Below, piece by piece: positions 5,275-11,470 of a DNA stretch of 11,470 nt. The notes beneath the pieces are model-generated. The model was given only the letters and a program-made list of their open reading frames with translations. It was not told the DNA's origin and did no database searches. Made by a program: the position numbers and the translations under genes. Source of the DNA: Bacillota bacterium (GTDB lineage Bacteria > Bacillota > Clostridia > Acetivibrionales > DSM-1351); the NCBI GenBank assembly GCA_023395575.1, contig JAEWZA010000181.1:1-11470 (forward strand). The letters are read 5' to 3'. Position 1 is the stretch's first letter. Each line of letters begins with the position of its first letter.

Positions 5275-6447
5275 ATGAATATGAATTTAGGATTGGTTAT
5301 TTCTGACAATAACAATTGCGCTTTTAAATCAAAATTATTAAAAGAGCACCACAATATTTTAGGACAAAGTGTCCAACAGTGGTCTACAATTCCAGTGGCA
5401 GAAGTAACTAATAATGTCCAATCTATCACATTTCAGGATTTGGAGCAATGTAAAGAAATTCTAAGCCAAGCCAAGCAAGTGGTAATTAATTGGTCAGATC
5501 AACCTTTGATACTAGCAGAAACAGTTCAGCGACTTCTTAATATTCATATTGCTGAAGGAAATAATGCAACAGCTGTATTTGCTAGTGATGGGGAAGCAGT
5601 GGTTTATGCTTTTGATTGTGAAATTCTACTTAAAAAGCTAGATGAACTAAATGTTCTAAGCCTTTCCAGAGACATTCTTAAAAAAATTTTCCAGGCCACA
5701 GAGAAATATAATAAGAGCACTTATGAGGATAAAGCCCAATTCCTAATAGTTAAGGATAGAGTAGCACTCTCTTTGGCAACAGAAGAAATCAAATCTAGGA
5801 TTAATCAACAAATAATGCTTTCTGGTGTTACAATTGTTGACCCATTATCTACATATATTGATTATGGCGTTGAAATTGGAATGGACAGTATTATTTTGCC
5901 AAATACCATACTTCAGGGGAAAACTGCTATTGGTGAAGAGAGTATAATTGGACCTAATTCAAGAATTTCAAACTGTGATATTGGAAATAAGGTAGAAGTA
6001 GCTAATTCAGTTGCTGTTGACAGTTCTATTGGTGATGAAACTCATGTTGGTCCATTTGCTTATTTGAGACCGGGGAGTGTTGTTGGCAGCAAAGTGAAGA
6101 TAGGTGATTTTGTAGAAATTAAGAAGTCTTTCATAGGTGATAGAACGAAAATTTCACACTTAACCTATATAGGAGATGCTGAGATAGGAAGAAATGTAAA
6201 TGTAGGTTGCGGCGTCGTAGTTGTGAATTATGATGGTAAGCATAAAAATAAGACTATAGTTGAAGACAATTGCTTTATTGGATGCAACACTAACTTGGTT
6301 TCACCTGTGACAGTTCACAGTGGTGCTTACACAGCTGCTGGTTCAACTATAACAGATGCTGTACCAGAAAACTCATTGGCAATAGCTCGTGAACGTCAGG
6401 TAATAAAGCATGATTGGGTTAGTAAAAAAGGTATGAATCGAGGATAG
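5275..6447 (+). CDS. glmU: GlmU-like protein: intact acetyltransferase half, eroded uridylyltransferase half
   Basis: Full GlmU acetylates glucosamine-1-phosphate and then joins it to UTP, giving UDP-GlcNAc. Here only the second, left-handed beta-helix half looks complete: Arg265 in YLRPGS, Lys283 in VEIKKS, His295 in SHLTYIGD, then NYDG, FIGCNTNLVSPV, AAGSTIT and AIARERQ match the acetyltransferase site; Arg265, Lys283 and His295 align with E. coli Arg333, Lys351 and His363 at a constant offset of 68. The first half is recognisable but degenerate: the LAAGxGTRM loop is replaced by VISDNNNCAF (8-17), PKVLH by LKEHH (22-26), YGDxPLI by WSDQPLI (73-79), VNNR by VKDR (159-162), and about 65 central residues are missing. 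Length is 390 against about 456. ATG 5275 was chosen because GGAGG (5262-5266) precedes it by eight bases. It sits at the normal glmU place, before prs. Confidence 0.88.
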   Translation: MNMNLGLVISDNNNCAFKSKLLKEHHNILGQSVQQWSTIPVAEVTNNVQSITFQDLEQCKEILSQAKQVVINWSDQPLILAETVQRLLNIHIAEGNNATAVFASDGEAVVYAFDCEILLKKLDELNVLSLSRDILKKIFQATEKYNKSTYEDKAQFLIVKDRVALSLATEEIKSRINQQIMLSGVTIVDPLSTYIDYGVEIGMDSIILPNTILQGKTAIGEESIIGPNSRISNCDIGNKVEVANSVAVDSSIGDETHVGPFAYLRPGSVVGSKVKIGDFVEIKKSFIGDRTKISHLTYIGDAEIGRNVNVGCGVVVVNYDGKHKNKTIVEDNCFIGCNTNLVSPVTVHSGAYTAAGSTITDAVPENSLAIARERQVIKHDWVSKKGMNRG

Positions 6448-6462
6448 CACTTTTAGTGGTAA

Positions 6463-6501
6463 TAATATGATTAATGAATGCGCTTAATCATATTAATTTT
6501 T
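6463..6501 (+). terminator. intrinsic terminator of the GlmU-like gene
   Basis: TAATATGATTAA (6463-6474) pairs with TTAATCATATTA (6484-6495) over 12 bases with a nine-base loop, followed by A and five T. All pairs but two are A-T, but the length and T run make it a good terminator. Confidence 0.75.
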
Positions 6502-6709
6502 GTCGGCTCGTTGATTTTTTGCATAAAAATATTATGCTTTAGATGAAAAATCTCAAATTAGCATCAAACTAGCTAGAATAGTGAAGTGGTTTTTATCACT
6601 GCCTCTGTGTATTCTAAGCTTAGTTAAGCATTATGGCTGTTTAAATAATACTTACAATCAAGAACAGAATATGATTTATGATAGATTAATCATATTATTA
6701 GTCAGACAT

Positions 6710-6727
6710 TATAATACGGGTTATAAT
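6710..6727 (+). promoter_or_regulatory. candidate prs promoter -10 elements
   Basis: Two perfect TATAAT hexamers stand 12 bp apart (6710-6715 and 6722-6727), about 45-60 bases before the prs start. The matching -35 candidates, TTAATC (6686-6691) and TTAGTC (6698-6703), each 18 bases upstream, are weak. A terminator upstream makes a promoter here likely. No PurBox pair like that at purR is visible. Confidence 0.45.
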
Positions 6728-6770
6728 GAAAATAAATTAAAACATAGCGGTTAAAAAAAGGAGAATTGAA

Positions 6771-7730
6771 ATGAATTTGCATGGAAAGGACATAAAAATA
6801 TTTGCAGGAAATTCAAATAGGGGATTAGTAAATGAAATAGCCGATAAGATAGGTATTCCTGTAGGTATTGCTAGTGTTGGTGGATTTAGTGATGGAGAAA
6901 CTGCTGTAAATATCGGAGAGGTAGTAAGAGGCTCAGATGTTTTTATTATTCAATCAACATGTCAACCAGTAAATGATAATCTTATGGAACTTTTGGTTAT
7001 GATTGACGCAGTAAAGAGGGCTTCTGCCGGTAGAATTACTGCTGTTATTCCATACTTTGGATATGCAAGGCAAGACAGAAAAGCTAGAGCTAGAGATCCT
7101 ATTTCAGCTAAATTAGTTGCAAATCTAATTACTACTGCTGGAGCAGACAGAATATTAACAATGGATTTGCATGCTCCACAAATCCAGGGCTTCTTTGATA
7201 TTCCAGTGGATCATCTATTAGGATTGCCTATTATAGCAGAATATCTCAAAGAGAAATTTATAAATCACGATGATTTAGTCATTGTTTCTCCTGATGTAGG
7301 CAGCGTTACAAGATCTAGAAAAGTGGCTGAAAGACTAGAATGTCCATTAGCTATTATAGATAAGCGCAGACCTAAGGCAAATGTATCTGAGGTAATGAAT
7401 ATTATTGGTGATATTAGAAATAAAAAATGTGTACTTGTTGATGACTTGATAGATACAGCTGGTACTATTGTTAATGGAGCAAATGCATTAATTGAAGCAG
7501 GTGCAAAGGAAGTATATGCATGCTGCACACATGCAGTTCTTTCTGGTCCAGCTATTCAGAGAATACAAGCATCGGCTATAAAAGAGATGGTAGTTTTAAA
7601 TACTATTCCTTTAAGTGAAGAGAAGAAAATTGATAAGATAACAGCATTATCAGTTGCAAGTATTTTGGCGGAAGCAATTGAAAGAATATATGGTGATATA
7701 TCAATTAGTACTTTATTTACTCAGGTGTAA
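6771..7730 (+). CDS. prs: ribose-phosphate pyrophosphokinase (PRPP synthetase) Prs
   Basis: Prs makes 5-phosphoribosyl-1-pyrophosphate from ribose-5-phosphate and ATP in the cytoplasm, feeding purine, pyrimidine, histidine, tryptophan and NAD synthesis. The 319 residues are the normal class I length. Family motifs seen are FSDGE near 43-47, the flexible loop FGYARQDRKARARDP near 96-110, the metal-binding helix MDLHAPQIQGFFD (131-143, His134), and the ribose-phosphate loop VLVDDLIDTAGT (221-232, Asp224, Asp225, Asp228). GGAG (6760-6763) precedes the ATG by seven bases. Terminators on both sides make it probably a single transcript. Its product is the ligand that releases PurR, whose gene is only 2.2 kb upstream. 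Nothing odd is seen in the protein. Confidence 0.97.
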   Translation: MNLHGKDIKIFAGNSNRGLVNEIADKIGIPVGIASVGGFSDGETAVNIGEVVRGSDVFIIQSTCQPVNDNLMELLVMIDAVKRASAGRITAVIPYFGYARQDRKARARDPISAKLVANLITTAGADRILTMDLHAPQIQGFFDIPVDHLLGLPIIAEYLKEKFINHDDLVIVSPDVGSVTRSRKVAERLECPLAIIDKRRPKANVSEVMNIIGDIRNKKCVLVDDLIDTAGTIVNGANALIEAGAKEVYACCTHAVLSGPAIQRIQASAIKEMVVLNTIPLSEEKKIDKITALSVASILAEAIERIYGDISISTLFTQV

Positions 7731-7735
7731 ATTAC

Positions 7736-7803
7736 TAAAGTCAATTGCAGTTTAAGCCATTGGCGTATAAATATGAAGGCGGCGTAATTGACTTTACTTT
7801 TTT
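7736..7803 (+). terminator. likely terminator of prs, long-loop hairpin
   Basis: TAAAGTCAATT (7736-7746) pairs perfectly with AATTGACTTTA (7786-7796) over 11 bases, followed by C and six T. The 39-base loop is unusually long and contains small GC-rich pairings, so the site may be more than a plain terminator. Confidence 0.7.
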
Positions 7804-7869
7804 GGGTGGTTCTTATCTGACATAGCAATGTTGGTTTATCAACTTGTGTTGTTTGGGAGCCGCCCTTTT
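7804..7869 (+). terminator. second GC-rich hairpin with T run before pth
   Basis: GGGTGGTTC (7804-7812) pairs with GAGCCGCCC (7857-7865) over nine bases as RNA, two of the pairs being G-U, and the stem can be extended inward. TTTT follows. Inside the 44-base loop GTTG and CAAC can pair. It may be a second terminator for prs or a regulatory leader hairpin of pth-mfd. G-U pairs mean that it folds only on the plus strand. Confidence 0.45.
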
Positions 7870-7947
7870 AAATATGTGATTAATTGATGCAAAAACTTTG
7901 GATATTGCAGTTGTTGAATAGTTTTATTAAGGACTGGAGGTACTAAT

Positions 7948-8517
7948 TTGGAGGATATATTTCTGATTGTAGGTCTTGGTAATCCAGGTAATAGATATGA
8001 AAATACCAGACATAATGTTGGGTTTCGTACAATAGATTACCTTTCAGAAAAGCATAATATCAAGCTTTCTAAGATTGGCTATAAAGCAATATATGGTGAT
8101 GGTCTAATTGGCGAAAAAAGAGTAATACTTGTTAAACCTCAAACATTTATGAACTTAAGTGGTGAAAGTGTAAAAGAAATTGTGAACTGGTACAAGCTTT
8201 CATTAGATAGATTAATCGTTATTTATGATGATATTGACTTAGACCCGGGTAAAATAAGAATTAGGCCAAAAGGCAGTTCTGGCTCCCATAATGGTATGAA
8301 GTCTATAATATTTCAGCTACAAGCAGAAAACTTTCCCAGGATAAGAATTGGCATTGGACGTCCGCCTGAAAAGTGGGACTTTGCAGACTATGTGCTAAGC
8401 AAGTTTCCTAAGGAAGAATGGGAAATAATGTTTAATAGTATTGAAAAAGCAGCTGAAGCAGCTATAATGATAACAAAAAGTGGACCTGGAAAGGCTATGA
8501 ATTGTTATAACACCTAG
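7948..8517 (+). CDS. pth: peptidyl-tRNA hydrolase Pth
   Basis: Pth cuts peptidyl-tRNA that has dropped off the ribosome, freeing the tRNA; it is an essential cytoplasmic monomer in most bacteria. The 189 residues match the family length. Motifs are VGLGNPGNRYENTRHNVGF (8-26) with Asn12 and catalytic His22, KPQTFMNLSG (63-72, Asn69), YDDIDLDPGKIRIRPKGSSG (93-112, Asp94), SHNGMKS (113-119, Asn115) and RIRIGIGRP further on. The start is TTG at 7948, set by TGGAGG (7935-7940) seven bases before it; no ATG stands nearby in frame. mfd follows after 60 bases with no terminator between them, so pth and mfd are probably one operon. Confidence 0.97.
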   Translation: MEDIFLIVGLGNPGNRYENTRHNVGFRTIDYLSEKHNIKLSKIGYKAIYGDGLIGEKRVILVKPQTFMNLSGESVKEIVNWYKLSLDRLIVIYDDIDLDPGKIRIRPKGSSGSHNGMKSIIFQLQAENFPRIRIGIGRPPEKWDFADYVLSKFPKEEWEIMFNSIEKAAEAAIMITKSGPGKAMNCYNT

Positions 8518-8577
8518 ATTCAAAATGAACTGTTCTAGTGCAGCATTAATTCTATACAATAATTTGGAGGCATAGGA

Positions 8578-11470
8578 ATGAATTTATTTACAGATCCTCT
8601 ACTAAAATTAAAAGAGTATAATACACTTTTATCGTCTATAAAGGGAAATATGGGTGCCGTTTCAGTTATTGGACCATCTGATTCTCAGAAGGTTCATTTA
8701 ATATATTCATTGTGCACCCATGCTGAGACCAGAGGTCTGTTTATAACATATAATGAAATGCAGGCTAGAAGAGCATTTGATGATTTTTCTTTATTTCTGG
8801 GCGAGGATGTAATCTACTTACCACCGAAGGAAACTATGCTTTACAATGTTGATGCTAGAAGTAACGATATTATTTATCAAAGAGTTAAAACCCTATTACG
8901 ATGTATGCAGGGTGACTATAAAATGTTAGTTGTTTCAGCAGAAGCACTTGTTCAAATGATATCTCCGATGAATATATTTAGAGATGGAATTATACCCATT
9001 AATATTGGAACACAAATTGAATTAGATGAATTAATATCAAAATTAGTATTATTTGGATATGAAAGAGTTGAATTGGTAGAAGGAAAGGCGCAATTTGCAA
9101 TTCGTGGAGGAATTATTGACATATTTTCCGTAAATGAGGAACAACCCTTACGTATAGAACTTTTTGATACAGAAGTTGATTCCATTAGATATTTTGATGC
9201 CACTACTCAGCGCTCAACCCAAGCAATAGACCATTGTCAGATATCGCCTGCTAGAGATGTTGTATATAAGCAAGGAACAAAGGAAGATATTATTTCTAAA
9301 ATTAATAGAGATTTATCAGAATATGTCAAGAAGCTAAACAAGAAAGGAAATTCTGATATAAGCAACAATATAGTAAAAAGAGTTAATGAGGATATTGAGA
9401 AAATTAACTCAGACCACTATTTTGCCGGCATAGACAGATATCTGCCATATATATTGGAAACTCCAGCATCAATTCTTGATTACATTGACAGCAATGTGAT
9501 AGCCGTATTTGATGAAACAATACGAATTGAACAGAGAATTGAAAACTTAGTTCTTGAACAGGATGAACTATCTAAAGGTATGCTTGAGAAGGGTGCAATG
9601 TTGCCAAATGGGGCAAGCTGGAGTCACTCCATGGATTATATTTTAAAGAGTGCTCAAAAATTAAGAACTGTTACTATGGCTGCAATTTCGTCAAATAATT
9701 CTTTTATTAGGCCATATACTCAAATTTCAATTCCGTGCAGGACTGGTAATTCATATCAAAATCATATGGAGCTGCTTGTTAATGACATTCAGCATTTAAG
9801 GGAAAAGGAATATAAAATTGTTGTACTTTCGGGGCCTAGCGGAAGAGGTCATAGATTAGTTGAAACATTGGCCACTAATGAACTATCAGCAAACTTTGTA
9901 GATGACCTTGATAGAGAACTTTTAAACAAAGAAGTTGTTATTACCCGTGGAAGCCTTCAAAAGGGGTTTGAGTACCCTACAATAGGGTTTGTAATTATAA
10001 GTGACAAAGAAGTATTCGGGCAGGACAAAAGGATAAAAAAGGCAAAATCCAAGCATGATGGTAATAAAATTAAAGCATTCTCAGACTTGAATGTAGGTGA
10101 TTTTGTTGTTCACCAAGCACATGGAATAGGTCAATATATAGGTATTGAGAAACTAGCGGTTGGTGAAATAAAAAGGGATTACCTTAAAATAAAATATCAG
10201 GATAATGGTTTTTTGTATATTCCCACAAATCAGCTTGATTTAATTCAAAAATATATAGGCTCAGAAGGTAAGTCGCCAAAGGTTAATAAACTTGGCGGTA
10301 CAGAGTGGGCTAAAACAAAAAATAGGGTAAAAGAGTCACTTAGAGAGCTTGCTGCTGAGTTAATAAAGATATATGCACAGCGTGAAGTAGCAAATGGACA
10401 TGCTTTTTCTAAAGACACAGTCTGGCAAAGGCAGTTTGAAGAAATTTTTCCTTATGATGAAACAGATGATCAACTGAAGTGTATTGATGAAATAAAGAAG
10501 GATATGGAATCAGATAAGCACATGGATAGGCTTCTATGCGGTGATGTGGGATATGGAAAGACTGAGGTTGCAATAAGAGCGGTATTTAAAGCTGTAATGG
10601 ATGGAAAACAGGTGGCCTACCTTGTTCCAACTACTATATTGGCACAGCAGCAGTATGAAAATTTCAAAAAGAGAATGAGTGATTTTCCTGTAACAGTAGA
10701 TGTAATAAGTAGATTTAGGACGGCAGCTGAACAGAAAAAAATAATTAAGTCTGTTAAAAGTGGAAATATAGATGTATTGATTGGAACTCATAGATTACTG
10801 CAGAAGGACATTGAGTTCAAGGACTTAGGACTTCTTGTAGTTGATGAGGAGCAACGGTTTGGAGTAACTCACAAAGAAAAGCTAAAAGCAATAAAGCCTA
10901 ATGTAGATGCATTGACTTTAACAGCTACACCTATACCAAGGACCTTGCACATGTCGTTAGTGGGTATAAGAGACATAAGTGTTATTGAAGATCCACCTGA
11001 GGAGAGATACCCTGTTCAAACATATGTAATGGAGCATAATCATGAATTAATAAGGGATGGTATAATCAGAGAACTTTCACGAAACGGTCAGATTTTTTAT
11101 CTATATAACAGGGTTAGAGGAATTGAACTTAAGGCTAACGAAATTAAGGCACTTGTACCTGAAGCAAGAGTAGCTATAGCTCATGGTCAAATGAATGAAA
11201 AAGAATTAGAAGATATTATGTATAGCTTTATAAACGGTGAATATGATGTTTTAGTTTGCACCACAATTATTGAATCAGGGCTAGACATGCCCAATGTCAA
11301 TACTATAGTAGTTGAGGATGCAGACAGAATGGGGCTATCTCAACTATATCAAATCAGAGGCAGAGTAGGCCGCTCAAATAGATTGGCTTATGCGTATATT
11401 ACTTACAAAAGGGATAAGGCATTGTCTGAGGTGGCTGAAAAAAGGCTTCAGGCTATAAAGGAATTTACTG
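8578..11470 (+). CDS. mfd: transcription-repair coupling factor Mfd, 3'-partial
   Basis: Mfd pushes RNA polymerase stalled at DNA damage off the template and recruits UvrA. The window shows the first 964 residues of a protein that is usually about 1150-1180 long; the frame is open to the edge without a stop. The N-terminal UvrB-like, UvrA-binding part opens MNLFTDPLLKLKEY and includes QFAIRGGIIDIFS near 180. The RNA-polymerase-interaction domain is seen at GDFVVHQAHGIGQYIGIEKL, just after residue 505. The translocase follows: Walker A GDVGYGKTE (655-663, Lys661), DEEQRFG (756-762), TATPIPRTL, TTIIESGLDMPNV and motif VI QIRGRVGRS (925-933). TTGGAGG (8564-8570) precedes the ATG by seven bases. 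The final domain that blocks UvrA binding lies beyond the window. It is probably cotranscribed with pth. Confidence 0.97.
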   Translation, partial: MNLFTDPLLKLKEYNTLLSSIKGNMGAVSVIGPSDSQKVHLIYSLCTHAETRGLFITYNEMQARRAFDDFSLFLGEDVIYLPPKETMLYNVDARSNDIIYQRVKTLLRCMQGDYKMLVVSAEALVQMISPMNIFRDGIIPINIGTQIELDELISKLVLFGYERVELVEGKAQFAIRGGIIDIFSVNEEQPLRIELFDTEVDSIRYFDATTQRSTQAIDHCQISPARDVVYKQGTKEDIISKINRDLSEYVKKLNKKGNSDISNNIVKRVNEDIEKINSDHYFAGIDRYLPYILETPASILDYIDSNVIAVFDETIRIEQRIENLVLEQDELSKGMLEKGAMLPNGASWSHSMDYILKSAQKLRTVTMAAISSNNSFIRPYTQISIPCRTGNSYQNHMELLVNDIQHLREKEYKIVVLSGPSGRGHRLVETLATNELSANFVDDLDRELLNKEVVITRGSLQKGFEYPTIGFVIISDKEVFGQDKRIKKAKSKHDGNKIKAFSDLNVGDFVVHQAHGIGQYIGIEKLAVGEIKRDYLKIKYQDNGFLYIPTNQLDLIQKYIGSEGKSPKVNKLGGTEWAKTKNRVKESLRELAAELIKIYAQREVANGHAFSKDTVWQRQFEEIFPYDETDDQLKCIDEIKKDMESDKHMDRLLCGDVGYGKTEVAIRAVFKAVMDGKQVAYLVPTTILAQQQYENFKKRMSDFPVTVDVISRFRTAAEQKKIIKSVKSGNIDVLIGTHRLLQKDIEFKDLGLLVVDEEQRFGVTHKEKLKAIKPNVDALTLTATPIPRTLHMSLVGIRDISVIEDPPEERYPVQTYVMEHNHELIRDGIIRELSRNGQIFYLYNRVRGIELKANEIKALVPEARVAIAHGQMNEKELEDIMYSFINGEYDVLVCTTIIESGLDMPNVNTIVVEDADRMGLSQLYQIRGRVGRSNRLAYAYITYKRDKALSEVAEKRLQAIKEFT

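Larger units (their letters stand above)
6448..6770. other. structured non-coding region between the GlmU-like gene and prs
   Basis: There is no gene in these 323 bases. Besides the terminator at its left end, it holds the hairpin GCATAA/TTATGC (6521-6526, 6532-6537), a composite stem TAGAATA/TATTCTA (6574-6580, 6610-6616) enclosing AGTGA/TCACT (6580-6584, 6596-6600), the palindrome GCTTAGTTAAGC (6618-6629), and a hairpin AATATGATT/AATCATATT (6668-6676, 6688-6696) that repeats the arms of the terminator. The prs promoter lies at its right end. Confidence 0.55.

Noticed and set aside
5220..5429. Minus-strand open frame at the start of the GlmU-like gene
   Set aside because: Overlaps the sense gene and its upstream region; no ribosome site or family likeness.
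7265..7528. Minus-strand open frame inside prs
   Set aside because: Antisense shadow of a fully conserved prs segment that includes the PRPP loop.
8952..9203. Minus-strand open frames inside mfd (also 10534-10791)
   Set aside because: Both are antisense to the continuous mfd frame, which translates without a stop to the window end.

Overview
The window is AT-rich, low-GC DNA from an endospore-forming Firmicute, most likely a clostridium. The evidence is a SpoVG gene behind a SigH-type promoter, a Bacillus/Clostridium-type PurR, strong GGAGG ribosome sites, TTG starts, and the familiar gene order purR - spoVG - glmU - prs - pth - mfd. A clostridial cluster III (Ruminiclostridium-like) host is a guess from overall character, not shown by the sequence.

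Layout. Positions 1-752 hold the C-terminal part of a secreted-type phosphodiester glycosidase (NAGPA domain), cut by the window edge. Next come a 435-base non-coding stretch with a TAGTACTA pair and a long leader-like dyad, then fabZ (1188-1616). A small element with terminal inverted repeats (about 1639-1749) separates fabZ from the convergent murC (minus strand, 1822-3225). The 561 bases between the divergent murC and purR hold the murC promoter, a GC-rich hairpin element in the murC leader, and a pair of PurBoxes over the purR promoter. On the plus strand follow purR (3787-4602), spoVG (4732-4983), a purine-rich tract repeating at about 10.4 bp with a terminator, a GlmU-like gene (5275-6447) with a terminator, a structured gap, prs (6771-7730), two hairpins, pth (7948-8517, TTG start) and mfd (from 8578, cut by the window end).

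How the genes fit together. FabZ makes acyl chains for membrane lipids. MurC and the GlmU-like protein serve peptidoglycan and UDP-GlcNAc supply. Prs makes PRPP, which is the ligand PurR senses, so prs and purR form a purine-control pair. Pth rescues peptidyl-tRNA, and Mfd couples repair to transcription.

Most of the window is ordinary housekeeping DNA. I see no clear new multi-gene system, CRISPR array, tRNA or rRNA. The points most worth following are the eroded uridylyltransferase half of the GlmU-like protein, the helically phased AGGAAA tract after spoVG, the structured leader of fabZ, and the small inverted-repeat element between fabZ and murC.
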